Assembly: GCF_000332135.1 (NCBI RefSeq)
Contig: NZ_KB235896.1
Span: forward strand, 2,677,403 to 2,741,402
Length of the DNA stretch: 64,000 bases
Reading direction: 5' to 3'
Source: Anabaena sp. PCC 7108
GTDB taxonomy: Bacteria; Cyanobacteriota; Cyanobacteriia; Cyanobacteriales; Nostocaceae
Notes under the pieces: generated by a model
The model's database searches: none
What the model was told of the DNA's origin: nothing
Seen by the model: the letters and a program-made list of their open reading frames with translations, nothing else
Part shown: positions 17,282 to 26,968 of the stretch, piece after piece
How positions within the stretch are numbered: the stretch's first letter is position 1
Layout of the letters: each line of letters starts with the position of its first letter
Position numbers and translations under genes: made by a program

Positions 17282-19687
17282 TTAAGATAAATTTGCAGAG
17301 CGACGTAACAAAACTGAATTAGTGACGACACTAACTGAGCTAAAAGCCATGAGCGCTGCTGCGCTAGATGGACTAAGAACAAAACCCAAACTCGGTAGCA
17401 AAAGACCCGCTGCTAAGGGAATACCAATTGTATTATATGCAAAAGCCCAGAATAAATTTTGACGTATTTTGTTGAAAGTGGCACGACTCAGTTGAATTGA
17501 TTGGACAACGTCGCTCAAACAGTCCCTCATCAGGATAATTTCTGCTGTTTCCATAGCCACATCTGTGCCAGAGTGTAAAGCAATTCCTACGTCTGCTTGA
17601 GATAAAGCTGGAGCATCATTGATGCCGTCTCCTACCATGGCCACAACGGATTGATGTTCCCCAGTTTGAAGAGTCTGTATTGCTTCGGCTTTCTTCCCTG
17701 GGAGGATACCTGCCATGACATCACTAGTATCTAATCCTAGTTGCGCTGCGATCGCACTGGCTGCTTCTAATCTATCACCGCTGAGGAGAATAACCCGTAA
17801 ACCCATTTGACGCAACTTGTCTACCGTGGCTTTTGCATCTGGTCTGAGGGTATCACTGACAGCAATTAATCCAGCTAAAGTGCCATTCACTGCCATACCA
17901 ATCACTGTTTTACCCGCTACTGCCAATTTTTGCCCTTGCTGTTGTGCGGTTTCACTAAGGGCAATTCCGTGGATATTCAACCAATGCCAATTACCTAAAA
18001 GTACTTTTTTGCCTTCGACTACAGCCGACACTCCTAATCCTGGTTCAGTATGAAAATCTACAGCATGGGGAATTGATAACTTTTGTTGCTGTGCTGCTTG
18101 GTGAATTGCTTTAGCTAAGGGATGGTAAGTGCCGCTTTCTACTGCGGCTGCTAGTTGGAGAAGGGACTGAGGTGAATTTTCCGCTCCATTTTCTGCAAAT
18201 ACCAAATAATCTGTCACAGTTGGATGACCTGTAGTTAGAGTTCCTGTTTTATCAAAAACCACAGTATCTAGCTGGTGGACTCTTTCTAAAACGTCACCAC
18301 CTTTGATTAACAAACCCCGTTCTGCACCCAAACCTGTACCGACGAGAATGGCTGTGGGGGTTGCTAGTCCTAAAGCACAGGGACAAGCGACTACCATCAA
18401 AGAGATCGCTAATTTTAAACTAATTAACAGTGAGGAGTAATGTGTATTCGGGGCTGAGTGTTGTGCCGAGTGACTCATCATTTCCATCCCACTGGCAACG
18501 GTAACTTCCGGCCAAATGTGAGTTCCGAAAAAATACCAAAACAGAAAAGTTACCAAAGAAGCTGTTAACACCCCATAGGTAAAATAACCAGAAACCGTAT
18601 CTGCTAATTTTTGGACTGGCGCTTTCCGTGTTTGGGCTGCTTCTACCAAAGCCACAATTTGCGCCAAAGTAGTATCATTGCCTGTACGGGTAGCTTGAAT
18701 AGCGATCGCACCCGACTGATTGAGAGTTCCCGCTGCAACTGCATCTCCTGGTTGCTTCATCACTGGTACGGCTTCCCCAGTCAGCATCGATTCATTCACC
18801 GTAGTTTGTCCAAAGCGAACTTCACCATCAACGGGGATTTTATCTCCTGGTAACACCTGCAACCATTCACCAATCCGCACTTGTTCCGCAGGTATTTCGA
18901 CAATATTTGCCCCTACTATTAATTTCTCTGCTTCTGGGTTAGCAATCAATCTGGCTATCTGCGGCTGGAGTGCTAGTAATTGCCTAAATGCGGCGGCAGC
19001 ACGACCTCTAGCTTGTTGTTCTAATGTCCTGCCTAGGAGGATAAAGCCTAGCATCATCACTGGTTCATCAAAAAAGCATTCCCAACCCATTTGGGGGAAC
19101 AACAACGCTACCAAACTAGCAATATAGGCTGTCAGAGTTCCCAAACTGACCAAGGTATTCATGTTGGGCGCACCCCGTCGCCAACCACGCCAACCATCTA
19201 TTAAAATCGGGCGGCCGGGAATTAACAGCGATAGGGTGGCTAGTCCGCAGTGGAACCAGATGTTATTGAATATGGGTAAAACGGTACTACCAAAATGTCC
19301 AATTCCTGATAATAGCAGTAGCATCCCAGCGATCGCTAACTGTCCGGTAGCCCTCACCATTTCTTGGCGCTGTCTGATGGCTGGGTCTTGTCTAGCAGAT
19401 GTTTCACCTGCTGTTTTGCTATTAGCTGTGCGGGTTTGAGTAGGAAATCCCGTTGCTGTCAATCCCTTTGCCAGTGTCTCTGCATCTATCACACCAGTAT
19501 CTGCCTCCACCACAGCTACTTCTGTTGCTAGGTTGACGCAGACGTTTTTGATTCCTGGATGTTGTTTTAGCTGTTTTTCTACTGCTGTCACACACCCAGC
19601 ACATTTCATACCCTCAACATCTAAAATAATTTTTTCTGTATTTGGGGTAGATTCTGGGGCAAGTTTGGTTTCTGGGAGAAGTTGCAT
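17282..19687 (-). CDS. ctaA: Copper-transporting P1B-type ATPase (CtaA-like)
   Basis: 801 residues. The N-terminal heavy-metal-associated domain has GMKCAGCV (C29, C32). Eight transmembrane segments follow in the P1B plan, with the CPC translocation motif in VVACPCALGLATP. It also has the actuator TGE (LTGEAVPV), phosphorylation motif DKTGTLT, an HP motif (TYHPLAKA) and the hinge GDGINDAP. It moves Cu(I) across a membrane using ATP. In cyanobacteria CtaA imports copper across the plasma membrane and PacS loads the thylakoid; the GMKCAGC form fits CtaA better, but this subtype call is tentative. A Met/His-rich loop (MEMMSHSAQHS) precedes TM6. Confidence 0.88.
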   Translation of the reverse strand: MQLLPETKLAPESTPNTEKIILDVEGMKCAGCVTAVEKQLKQHPGIKNVCVNLATEVAVVEADTGVIDAETLAKGLTATGFPTQTRTANSKTAGETSARQDPAIRQRQEMVRATGQLAIAGMLLLLSGIGHFGSTVLPIFNNIWFHCGLATLSLLIPGRPILIDGWRGWRRGAPNMNTLVSLGTLTAYIASLVALLFPQMGWECFFDEPVMMLGFILLGRTLEQQARGRAAAAFRQLLALQPQIARLIANPEAEKLIVGANIVEIPAEQVRIGEWLQVLPGDKIPVDGEVRFGQTTVNESMLTGEAVPVMKQPGDAVAAGTLNQSGAIAIQATRTGNDTTLAQIVALVEAAQTRKAPVQKLADTVSGYFTYGVLTASLVTFLFWYFFGTHIWPEVTVASGMEMMSHSAQHSAPNTHYSSLLISLKLAISLMVVACPCALGLATPTAILVGTGLGAERGLLIKGGDVLERVHQLDTVVFDKTGTLTTGHPTVTDYLVFAENGAENSPQSLLQLAAAVESGTYHPLAKAIHQAAQQQKLSIPHAVDFHTEPGLGVSAVVEGKKVLLGNWHWLNIHGIALSETAQQQGQKLAVAGKTVIGMAVNGTLAGLIAVSDTLRPDAKATVDKLRQMGLRVILLSGDRLEAASAIAAQLGLDTSDVMAGILPGKKAEAIQTLQTGEHQSVVAMVGDGINDAPALSQADVGIALHSGTDVAMETAEIILMRDCLSDVVQSIQLSRATFNKIRQNLFWAFAYNTIGIPLAAGLLLPSLGFVLSPSSAAALMAFSSVSVVTNSVLLRRSANLS

Positions 19688-19807
19688 GGCAAGTTTTTCG
19701 ATTCGCTATAAAAATTCTATCCCTGACGACAGGTGTCTCTACTTCGAGGGTAGGCGAAATCTGTAACTATGACCAAATGTCAATCATGTTTAAATTGTAA
19801 ACTACCA

Positions 19808-19984
19808 TTAACGACTCCAGCGCCGATAAGTCAGATAGATTACAGTTACCACCTGTATGGGCATCATGAAAATTAGGTTTTTGTAGAAATAGTTAATTTC
19901 TAAATTAGACATAACGCTGAAATAAGCCATACCGATTAGCAATAAAATTATCAACTTAATCTGTTTATGTTTAAGGATTGGCAT
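19808..19984 (-). CDS. Small two-helix membrane protein, 58 aa
   Basis: ATG at 19984 to TAA at 19808. MPILKHKQIK is followed by LIILLLIGMAYFSV (TM1) and LIFMMPIQVVTVIYLTY (TM2), then RRWSR; this is a positive-inside pattern with both ends in the cytoplasm. No family is recognised. The frame is compact and lacks low-complexity bias, so it is probably real. Confidence 0.5.
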   Translation of the reverse strand: MPILKHKQIKLIILLLIGMAYFSVMSNLEINYFYKNLIFMMPIQVVTVIYLTYRRWSR

Positions 19985-19992
19985 ATTTTACC

Positions 19993-20028
19993 AATTTTAG
20001 ATTTTAGATTTTAGATTTTAGATTTTAG
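19993..20028. repeat. Heptanucleotide tandem repeat (TTTTAGA)
   Basis: About five copies of TTTTAGA in direct tandem, the STRR style of heterocystous cyanobacteria. A single unit recurs near 20813. Confidence 0.85.
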
Positions 20029-20148
20029 ATTGGGAATGCTGATAATTTAATAGTCTATAAATTAGGCAATTTCCCCAATATAGGACTCCTATTTGATTTT
20101 TGATAGCTTCCTTGGCGTAGCCATACAGAACTCCGTACATACTAAAAT

Positions 20149-20300
20149 CCTTCTTTCCTGTTCCTTCTTTCCTGTTCCCTGTTCCCTGTTCCCTGTTCCC
20201 TGTTCCTTCTTTCCTGTTCCCTGTTCCCTGTTCCTTCTTTCCTGTTCCCTGTTCCCTGTTCCTTCTTTCCTGTTCCCTGTTCCCTGTTCCCTGTTCCCTG
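20149..20300. repeat. Heptanucleotide tandem repeat block (TTCCCTG with TTCTTTC interruptions)
   Basis: About 150 bases built from TTCCCTG units. Blocks of two to four units are separated by TTCCTTCTTTCCTG, giving a higher-order pattern. It creates long ORFs on both strands that are artefacts. A short run of the same unit (GGGAACA) is at 40747-40770. Confidence 0.9.
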
Positions 20301-20395
20301 CCTCCATGAAAAATTCATGAATCAAATCGGATCACTATATATCGAGAATACATCTAGGAATCTAATTTGACTCCTATAGCTTTTGATTCAAAATT

Positions 20396-20671
20396 CTAGA
20401 ACCACCCTTGTCTATTCACAAAATAAGTATTAACGAATTCTTCATGATTCTTGTTTAAGTAAATCATGCCTTCAATTAGACCAACAAATTGCATAATCAG
20501 CAATGTAAAACCAAAGGAGAGAGAACCACCAACAACTGAAATGACTAGCATGATAAAACCTTCTGGGGCATAACCAAGAATAAATTTATGCATCCCAAAT
20601 CCTCCAAGAATGATCCCACCGTAGCCAGCGAGAAGTTGTTTAGTAGCGTAAGAATGATTAAGATTCGCCAT
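20396..20671 (-). CDS. TM2-domain membrane protein
   Basis: 91 residues. Two hydrophobic helices are separated by a short turn, with the TM2 signature GGFGMHKFILGYAPEGFIM before and across the first segment and LLIMQFVGLIEGMIYL as the second. TM2 proteins are small inner-membrane proteins of unknown biochemical role. Monocistronic. Confidence 0.85.
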   Translation of the reverse strand: MANLNHSYATKQLLAGYGGIILGGFGMHKFILGYAPEGFIMLVISVVGGSLSFGFTLLIMQFVGLIEGMIYLNKNHEEFVNTYFVNRQGWF

Positions 20672-21306
20672 AATTAAGTTCTACTTATTGACGTGTGTTA
20701 TCTAAGATTAAATTCCTCATTTTCATGAGCATAAGAAAATATATTTAGCCAAAGCCAAAACGTCACAATTCCAAAAATAGCTTATGGATATGGAATTGAT
20801 ACCAATGTTAGATTTTAGATTTGGGTGTAACAGTAGAAAATGGTTTAGCCAAGATATCCATGAGTAGTAGATATAATTGGTCAACTTGTACCTATGCTAA
20901 TAGGCTTTCCCAGAGATATAAAACAATACTAACTATCTCAACTTAGTATGAGGAGATAGTCTGATGACACCTGAAAATATCACGGTTCTCAATTATTTTT
21001 GGTCAATTTACTGACAAATTTAAATGCAGCAGATTTGTAGATTTATAGGCTTAAATTTTCTCCTGAAGATAATTAACCCTAAATTGTCTATGAAAACTAC
21101 GACACCCTACTATTTTCTACAAGTCTAATGCTAGTAGATCCGGACTTTTTTAGTTTACTTCAAATATAAATATACACTTTTATTGTGGTTGAGTCAGTGC
21201 ATATGCACACATATTTTTTTGCGTTTGAGAAATCCTTAACAGTTAATGATTCCCATGTATATAACCATAAAGCTAAGTCTTAAATCAATTAGACCAGTGT
21301 GATTTA

Positions 21307-21428
21307 GGACTTACGCAAGTGTCACACTAAAAATCTGTTGTAGGGTGCTTTACTACTGCATAAATCCTGCAAATAAACAGATTGTTGATATCTGACGCAC
21401 CCTACCAATGTGCCAGTTGCGTAAGTCC
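21307..21428. mobile_element. MITE with GGACTTACGCAA termini
   Basis: Terminal inverted repeats GGACTTACGCAAGTGTCAC and, on the opposite strand at the right end, GGACTTACGCAACTGGCAC (17 of 19 match). A second inner pair is TAGGGTGC / GCACCCTA. There is no coding capacity and no clear target duplication. A stray half end, GCGTAAGTCC, lies at 21457-21466. Confidence 0.75.
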
Positions 21429-21552
21429 TGTTTATATTTGATGTTTTCTGTAAATGCGTAAGTCCTAGTTTATTTTCTGAGTTGTATTCTCTATGAGAAT
21501 GTCTAGTATTAAGAGCGCTTTTATTGCTGCTGCTTATTCTTGCTAACCAGTC

Positions 21553-21657
21553 ATATCATGTCCGGTTAAAGACTTATCATTAGGGAACCGCGCTCAAGAC
21601 ACGGGGACGCTCTTACGCGGAGAGTTTTTTTGATAAGCAATTAGCCAGACTTGATAT
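21553..21657. mobile_element. MITE with ATATCATGTCCGG termini, copy 2
   Basis: 105 bases. The left arm ATATCATGTCCGG...CTTATCA and the right arm (opposite strand ATATCAAGTCTGG...CTTATCA) match at about 22 of 27 positions. It is related to the ends of 15075-15414. The rest of the 1-kb spacer 20672-21695 shows no gene. Confidence 0.7.
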
Positions 21658-21695
21658 CAAATATTAAGCATTTTTACATTTGTGAAGATAGGGTA

Positions 21696-23237
21696 TTAAT
21701 TTCCACTACCTAAAAGAAATAAACTGAGTAATGTTCCGCTATTCCAAAGGCTGTGGAGAAGCATAGGGGCAAAAAGATTGCGCGATCGCGTGTAAACTAC
21801 TCCTAATACCATCCCTAATGCTGTCAGCGGTAGAATTTCCGACAAACTCAAGTGAGCAGCAGCAAATAACAAGCTACTAACTAAAATTGATCCCCACACA
21901 GGCAGATAACGAGTTAAGGAAGGCAATAAAAAGCCTCGAAACAGAAGTTCTTCAAAAAGTGGTGCAGCTATGGCAGCTGTAAAGAAAAATATTCCCAATG
22001 CTATACTATCTCTACTTTCCAACGCCAATTGCAACAAAGGGTTGCTACCACCTTGCCCTTGCCACAATTTTTGATTAATTAAAGATACTATCACCACAAT
22101 AGGTAAAGCTGTGCAATAGCCACCTAGTCCCCATAAAAACCAATTCCCTTGGAAACGGAAGCGAAACCATTCCTCTGCGAGGGGAAAATAGCGTCTGATA
22201 GAAAAATACAGCACCGACAACGCACCAGAAGCAACTAGCAGGTAACTAACCAAAACAGAGAAAGCCTCAATTCGCGCATTACCAGTGGAACGAGGAATCG
22301 GAAGAAGAGTTAACAATTCGGGTATAAATAATTGTCCCATTAAGAAAAAGCCTAGGACAAAAACCTGTAAAATTGTTTCTACATCCCAAGGAGTTGACCA
22401 AGGTTTATCGGCATTTTGAGCTAGTATAGATTCTCTTCCCTTCAGTATACGCTGAATCACCAAAACAATCAGCAATATCAGACCAATCAAAGCGGTTAAG
22501 CTAGGTATAGTGGCAATTATCGCTAATTTCCATATGGCTGCGATTGCCGTTTTTTGTTGTGTAGATTGAATTGCTGATAAAGCGTCTTGACGTTGCTGAA
22601 GTTGATACAATTGAACCAGGGCAGTAGAGCGAAACCAACCTTCTAAATTCTTTTGAATCAATTGTTGGGCATTTGGGAGTAAACGAGGAGGATTGCTCCA
22701 CAATCCGCTTAATATATTGGCAGTTTCCGCAGATTCTAGATTGATATCTGAGCGTTGCTGTAATTGACTCCAAGTTTTGAAGGCGCTATCCAGTTTTCCT
22801 TGCTTTGCTTGTAATATTCCCAGCCTTAAATCTAACTCATCCTGCAATTTTTGCAGTTGCTTAATAGGCTGCTGAGACTTTTGCAGTTGTTCTGCTGGTG
22901 AGATTTTAGTAACGGGAGCAATGTCTTCAGGAACCTGTTTTGTAAGTTGGTTTTTGGCTTTATCTAAATTAGTTTGGACAGACTCACGCGCTTGTTGATA
23001 TTGCTTAGTAGCACTTTCTAGGGGTTTATCCCCCAGTATGGCTTCCCGAATGGCTAGAAAATTCTCGTCGTTGCTATCTTCTGGTTGCCATGCTTGGGCT
23101 TGTAACACAATATTGGTTTGATACAGTTCCAGACGACTTTGGAACTGAGGTTTTTGCCAACTAGCAAATAAAGACAACCCCGACAACATCATTGCTAACA
23201 GTGTCAGCCCAATTAACAGCAACCGCTTAAGTGTCAT
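21696..23237 (-). CDS. CPBP-family intramembrane metalloprotease (CAAX-protease-like)
   Basis: 513 residues. There is an N-terminal hydrophobic segment (residues 5-24), a long Gln-rich coiled-coil extracytoplasmic region (about 30-230), then six or so transmembrane helices. The CPBP signature is complete: EELLFRGFLLPSL (Glu-Glu-x3-Arg), FAAAHLSLSE (His) and MLLHSLWNSG (His-x3-Asn). These would bind the catalytic zinc inside the membrane. The large coiled-coil N-terminal extension is typical of cyanobacterial members. The substrate is unknown. Confidence 0.88.
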   Translation of the reverse strand: MTLKRLLLIGLTLLAMMLSGLSLFASWQKPQFQSRLELYQTNIVLQAQAWQPEDSNDENFLAIREAILGDKPLESATKQYQQARESVQTNLDKAKNQLTKQVPEDIAPVTKISPAEQLQKSQQPIKQLQKLQDELDLRLGILQAKQGKLDSAFKTWSQLQQRSDINLESAETANILSGLWSNPPRLLPNAQQLIQKNLEGWFRSTALVQLYQLQQRQDALSAIQSTQQKTAIAAIWKLAIIATIPSLTALIGLILLIVLVIQRILKGRESILAQNADKPWSTPWDVETILQVFVLGFFLMGQLFIPELLTLLPIPRSTGNARIEAFSVLVSYLLVASGALSVLYFSIRRYFPLAEEWFRFRFQGNWFLWGLGGYCTALPIVVIVSLINQKLWQGQGGSNPLLQLALESRDSIALGIFFFTAAIAAPLFEELLFRGFLLPSLTRYLPVWGSILVSSLLFAAAHLSLSEILPLTALGMVLGVVYTRSRNLFAPMLLHSLWNSGTLLSLFLLGSGN

Positions 23238-23394
23238 CTATCCCCCTTTGACTTACCTGTGGAGAGCGTGCGCCCCTTGGAAATTATAAGCTAGTCTGGG
23301 AGGTTGGGGAGAATTGGTTAAGTTGGTGTGTGCGATCGCGTTCGCGGTAGCGTCTCGAAGAGATAGCGCTACGCCCTGGAATCGCTCTAAATCC

Positions 23395-23509
23395 TACTCC
23401 GGTTCATTGAGTGTCACCTCACAATCTGCTAATAATTCAGGGGATTGATATTTACTCACTGTACACACTAGCAAAAAATCAGCTTTTTCTTCAATTTGCT
23501 GGATAATTA
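23395..23509 (-). pseudogene. C-terminal remnant of an unidentified gene
   Basis: A minus-strand frame starting inside the Imm1 stop region reads IIIQQIEEKADFLLVCTVSK, then YQSPELLADCEVTLNEPE and TAG at 23395-23397. It looks like protein but has no start of its own. It may be an orphaned C-terminus left by the insertion or deletion that brought the toxin/immunity pair. Family not recognised. Confidence 0.3.
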
Positions 23510-24016
23510 TGCAGTAACTAAAGATTCATCTTCTTCCCATACAAACAAAGGTTCAAGTTCACCTGATTCAGCAAAAGTGATTGCAGCTATTAAACATTGA
23601 GGTAAATTAACACAAATTTTATCAGAATAATTTCCCACCTGTCCACCAACAATTAATTTTTGCTCATTAGAAGAATTTACATTATTGTTATTTGCATTTA
23701 TTAATGCTTGATAAAAAATAGATAAATTATTATTTTTAGCAGAAACATCTGATTTAGCTATTTCATAATCAACCGGATACAAGAGAGAATAAAAAACCTC
23801 ATTATCTAAAGTTGCAGTAACAATATATTTACCAGCATTACCCCCACCAATCATCATATAACTCTCGTCGTCTACTTCTAAACTGACTAAAGTTTTAGTA
23901 TTACCATCTAACTCACAAATAGCTGTTTTAATTTGTTGCCAATTTGGATTTTCAATGAATGTTTCTTCATTTTTGTTTCCTGTCCAATTGTCTGTATATA
24001 ATTTATTGACAAACAT
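23507..24016 (-). CDS. Imm1-type immunity protein
   Basis: 169 residues with the Imm1 pattern: NWQQIKTAICELDGNTKTLV, SYMMIGGGNAGKYIVTATL, and an acidic C-terminus (EPLFVWEEDES). It begins 2 bases after the stop of the deaminase-like gene, which is the usual toxin > immunity order in polymorphic toxin loci. Its role would be to bind and block the neighbouring deaminase. A soluble cytoplasmic protein with no signal peptide, as expected for immunity. Confidence 0.82.
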   Translation of the reverse strand: MFVNKLYTDNWTGNKNEETFIENPNWQQIKTAICELDGNTKTLVSLEVDDESYMMIGGGNAGKYIVTATLDNEVFYSLLYPVDYEIAKSDVSAKNNNLSIFYQALINANNNNVNSSNEQKLIVGGQVGNYSDKICVNLPQCLIAAITFAESGELEPLFVWEEDESLVTA

Positions 24017-24018
24017 TA

Positions 24019-24399
24019 TTACCTCCTTGTTTTTGGGGGTGTAACTTCAATTATTTTAGTACCAGTGGGAGTAATAATTTCTAATTGTTCTATACCTAAT
24101 TGATAAGCCATAGAATTTACGCCCCCTCTTAAACCACAAGCATCACAAAGGTCTCTATCTACAATTAAACGAGCTTTTTTACCAGTAATACCTGAATTTT
24201 TTACTTGTTGAAAAGCATCAGCTTCTGCATGAGTTTTAGAAATAGGGTTAACTTTGAAAGTTATTTGCCGAGGATTAGGATTACTACCAGAATTGATGCC
24301 AAAAAAACTTTGACTATCTATTTCTATTTTAGCAATTGTTGATTTATCTGTCTCACTACCAGCAGGAGGTAAACTAAGACGCTGCCTATATTCAGCCAA
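24019..24399 (-). CDS. Free-standing deaminase-fold toxin domain
   Basis: 126 residues. Zinc-deaminase motifs are present: THAEADAF (H57-A-E59) and LCDACG (C85, C88), which would hold zinc and the catalytic Glu of the cytidine/adenosine deaminase fold. The lead-in EYRQRLSLPPAGS and SFFGINSGSNPNP looks like the C-terminal toxin domain of a polymorphic secreted toxin, but no secretion or repeat domain precedes it. The frame upstream has a stop 11 codons before the TTG used here. AAGGAG lies in that gap, about 20 bases upstream, and no ATG or GTG is in frame. So the start is unclear and the gene may be an orphan toxin tip. It pairs with Imm1. Confidence 0.75.
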   Translation of the reverse strand: MAEYRQRLSLPPAGSETDKSTIAKIEIDSQSFFGINSGSNPNPRQITFKVNPISKTHAEADAFQQVKNSGITGKKARLIVDRDLCDACGLRGGVNSMAYQLGIEQLEIITPTGTKIIEVTPPKTRR

Positions 24400-24524
24400 G
24401 TCATCAAAAATGTTGTCCGTTGTTTCTCTCCTTTATTTAAGTAACTAGATGATACTTGTTAGTAAAAATAAAAATGTTAAAACTTAATTAGCGTGGTTAT
24501 ATACGATATTTAGCAAAAAGGAAA

Positions 24525-25157
24525 CTACCCTATCTTACCCCGTATCCAAACACGAAAAGATTTCAACAAAGCAATTTCACCCATAGTTTTACTTTGCTGG
24601 ATAAATCTATTTATATCCCCAACAGAAACTAGAGGAAAAGCCAGACTAAACTTAAATTCAACATATTGATTTTCCACCAATTGATAAAAATTCAAAACTT
24701 CACCGTCATATCTCCACAATTCAGCCACACCTAAAGCCGCATAAATATTAAACTTATTCACAGAACTGCTAGTAATATCAATTTCAACTGCTAAATCAGG
24801 AGGAGGATCTATTTCTAAATTTAAAGTTTCCCTACCTCTGATAGCCGCTTCATTTTGGATATAATAGCAACTATCTGGTTCTATTCCCTTTGCAAAAAGT
24901 TTACGTTTTAATGTTGTAGAACCAGCACTTCTGATTTCTATATCTAATTCTTCAGCTAAAGAAAATATCAATCTGTCAAATTGTATTTTCGGATTTTCGT
25001 GTTCAAACAGTGGAGTCATAATTTCTAAAGTACCGCAGTCATAAGCAAACCGAGAACCCCTATCCTCACCTGTATCTTTCAACAAGGCTTCAAAGGTATC
25101 CCAGCTAACGTTATATAAAACAGTTCTTTGTTCAGCAGGAATTGACTCCAGAAGCAT
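24525..25157 (-). CDS. Uma2-family putative endonuclease (DUF820)
   Basis: 210 residues in the restriction-endonuclease-like Uma2 pattern: NVSWDTFEALL at the N-terminus, GTLEIMTPLFEHE, then PDSCYYIQN, and PPPDLAVEIDITSSS containing the acidic DxxxE core, followed by LWRYDG. These proteins are abundant in cyanobacteria and their biological role is unsettled. There is no obvious operon partner; the next gene upstream on this strand is 110 bases away. Confidence 0.85.
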   Translation of the reverse strand: MLLESIPAEQRTVLYNVSWDTFEALLKDTGEDRGSRFAYDCGTLEIMTPLFEHENPKIQFDRLIFSLAEELDIEIRSAGSTTLKRKLFAKGIEPDSCYYIQNEAAIRGRETLNLEIDPPPDLAVEIDITSSSVNKFNIYAALGVAELWRYDGEVLNFYQLVENQYVEFKFSLAFPLVSVGDINRFIQQSKTMGEIALLKSFRVWIRGKIG

Positions 25158-25266
25158 ATAAAATACCTAAAATCTTACCTATCTCTATGATATTCTCTTT
25201 GCGCCTCTGCGCCTCTGCGTGAGAAACATTCTTTCATAAAAAAGGTAGGAAATACTAACTCTAAAT

Positions 25267-25524
25267 TTATTGTTCATCATCATCAGGTAACTTTTCCATT
25301 TCTTCAGCAATTAATTCCTGAAAATCATCTCCACAATGAACATTCAAATGAATTGTAGCACTTAGCAACTCTGCCAAAATTTCAGCTTGTTGTCTAGCAC
25401 TGAGGTGAGGTGACTGAAGCTGATAAATTAAAGCCGTCACATTTTGACATTCTGAACCTAATTCGGTAATTAATGTTCTCAGAGTAGAACTAGCAATAGG
25501 AAGGGAGCGAGAGCTAATTTGCAT
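25267..25524 (-). CDS. Small hypothetical protein, 85 aa
   Basis: A short, helical, acidic protein (ends AEEMEKLPDDDEQ) with no known motif. It starts 57 bases after the stop of sufS on the same strand, so it could be a distal member of the suf transcript. No cysteines in a metal-binding pattern, and no membrane segment. Family unknown. Confidence 0.6.
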   Translation of the reverse strand: MQISSRSLPIASSTLRTLITELGSECQNVTALIYQLQSPHLSARQQAEILAELLSATIHLNVHCGDDFQELIAEEMEKLPDDDEQ

Positions 25525-25581
25525 AATTATTTACCCAATCGTTTGAGTGAGTGTTTAAGGTGGGAAATACCCACCCGATAT

Positions 25582-26847
25582 TTACTCACCAAACACACTA
25601 GCAAAAAATTCCAAAGTCTCCTTCAAAGCCTTGATGAAAACATCAATTTCCTCGCGGGTATTGTAAAAAGATAAACTCGCCCGTGCAGTACCTGCTAAAC
25701 TTAAATAACGGTGTAATGGTTGAGTACAATGATGTCCAGAACGGATAGCTATACCTTCTTGATCTAACAAAGTTGCTAAATCATTAGCGTGAACACCTTC
25801 TGCTGTAAAAGCTGCTAATGCGGCTCTACCTTCCCCTTGAGCATTAGGTTTTGGTCCATAGATTCTAATTTGGGGTATTTGCCCTAATTGCTCGAATAAA
25901 TAAGCAGTTAATTCGGCTTCATAAGCATGGATTTTATCCATACCAATATTAGTAAGATAATCTATCGCTGCACCAAGTGCGATCGCTTCCCCAATAGCCG
26001 GAGTCCCCGCTTCAAATTTATGGGGTAATTCCGCATAGGTGGAATGGTCTAAATATACCTCTGCAATCATCTCACCACCACCGAAAAATGGCGGCATTGC
26101 TTCTAGTAATTCCAACTTACCATACAAAAAACCAATGCCAGTGGGAGCGCACATTTTATGCCCAGAAGCTACCAACCAATCACAGTCAAGTTCTTGGACA
26201 TCAATAGGCATATGGGGGACACTTTGGCAAGCATCAAGTAAGAATTTCGCACCGTATCTATGAGCAATTTCGGCGATTTCTTTGGCTGGGTTAATACAAC
26301 CCAATGTATTAGAAACATGAACGATAGACACCAGTTTTGTTTTTTCAGAAACCAGTTGTTTAAACTGTTCCAAATCAAAAGTTTCTTCCGGTGTTAATTC
26401 GACAAACTTTAATATTGCACCTGTTTTTTGAGCGACAAATTGCCAAGGAACAATATTACTATGGTGTTCCATTACCGAGAGAATAATTTCATCTCCTGGC
26501 TGTAAATTGCTCATTCCCCAACTGTAAGCTACTAAGTTAATTGCTTCACTAGCATTGCGAGTGTAAACAATTTCTTGGCGTGATTTTGCATTAATAAATC
26601 TAGCAATTTTATCCCGTGCGGCTTCATAAGCATCTGTAGCTTTTCCGCTGAGAAAATGTGCGCCACGATGGACATTAGAATTATATTGTTCGTAATAATC
26701 ACGCCAAGCATTTAATACAGCTAAAGGCTTTTGAGAAGTAGCCGCATTATCGAGATAAACTAGGGGTTTACCGTGAACTTCCTGATGTAAAATTGGGAAG
26801 TCAGAACGAACTTTATCAGCTAGAGATTTGGTAGAAGTGATGACCAT
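25582..26847 (-). CDS. sufS: Cysteine desulfurase SufS
   Basis: 421 residues of group II cysteine desulfurase. The PLP-binding Lys is in [14 protein letters not shown], the PLP-Asp in [10 protein letters not shown], and the catalytic Cys in [13 protein letters not shown] near the C-terminus. It takes sulfur from cysteine as persulfide and passes it to the SufBCD scaffold. It is the last suf gene, 120 bases downstream of sufD; a dispersed inverted repeat (26888-26951) separates the two. Confidence 0.95.
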   Translation of the reverse strand: MVITSTKSLADKVRSDFPILHQEVHGKPLVYLDNAATSQKPLAVLNAWRDYYEQYNSNVHRGAHFLSGKATDAYEAARDKIARFINAKSRQEIVYTRNASEAINLVAYSWGMSNLQPGDEIILSVMEHHSNIVPWQFVAQKTGAILKFVELTPEETFDLEQFKQLVSEKTKLVSIVHVSNTLGCINPAKEIAEIAHRYGAKFLLDACQSVPHMPIDVQELDCDWLVASGHKMCAPTGIGFLYGKLELLEAMPPFFGGGEMIAEVYLDHSTYAELPHKFEAGTPAIGEAIALGAAIDYLTNIGMDKIHAYEAELTAYLFEQLGQIPQIRIYGPKPNAQGEGRAALAAFTAEGVHANDLATLLDQEGIAIRSGHHCTQPLHRYLSLAGTARASLSFYNTREEIDVFIKALKETLEFFASVFGE

Positions 26848-26887
26848 TGTTTAGAAGAAGTTCAGAATAATATCTATAATGTAAAAA

Positions 26888-26951
26888 GTTCGTAGTTAGG
26901 ACTTTAGTCCTAAAAATTATGAATTTGAGCGATAAATCGCTCACTACGAAC
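26888..26951. repeat. Inverted-repeat element between sufD and sufS
   Basis: Ends GTTCGTAGT / ACTACGAAC. It also contains two nested hairpins, AGGACTTTAGTCCT and GAGCGATAAATCGCTC. A dispersed palindromic repeat inside the suf operon; it could affect transcript stability between sufD and sufS. Confidence 0.75.
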
Positions 26952-26968
26952 TAGCAGAAAACCCACAA

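Noticed and set aside
18611-19127. Plus-strand ORFs in the Cu-ATPase
   Set aside because: Antisense shadows of a strongly coding gene.
20149-20300. Could be mistaken for a CRISPR array
   Set aside because: The unit is 7 bases with no spacers; it is an STRR block.
20089-20325. Open frames on both strands of about 75-78 codons with repeated GTGNREQ-like text
   Set aside because: They are translations of the TTCCCTG heptamer repeat; no start signal or protein-like composition.
23447-23480. Apparent duplicate of the sufS 3' end
   Set aside because: A 12-20 base resemblance (GATATTTACTCAC, ACACACTAGCAAAAAAT) exists, but the coding frame differs and a better protein-like frame ends there.
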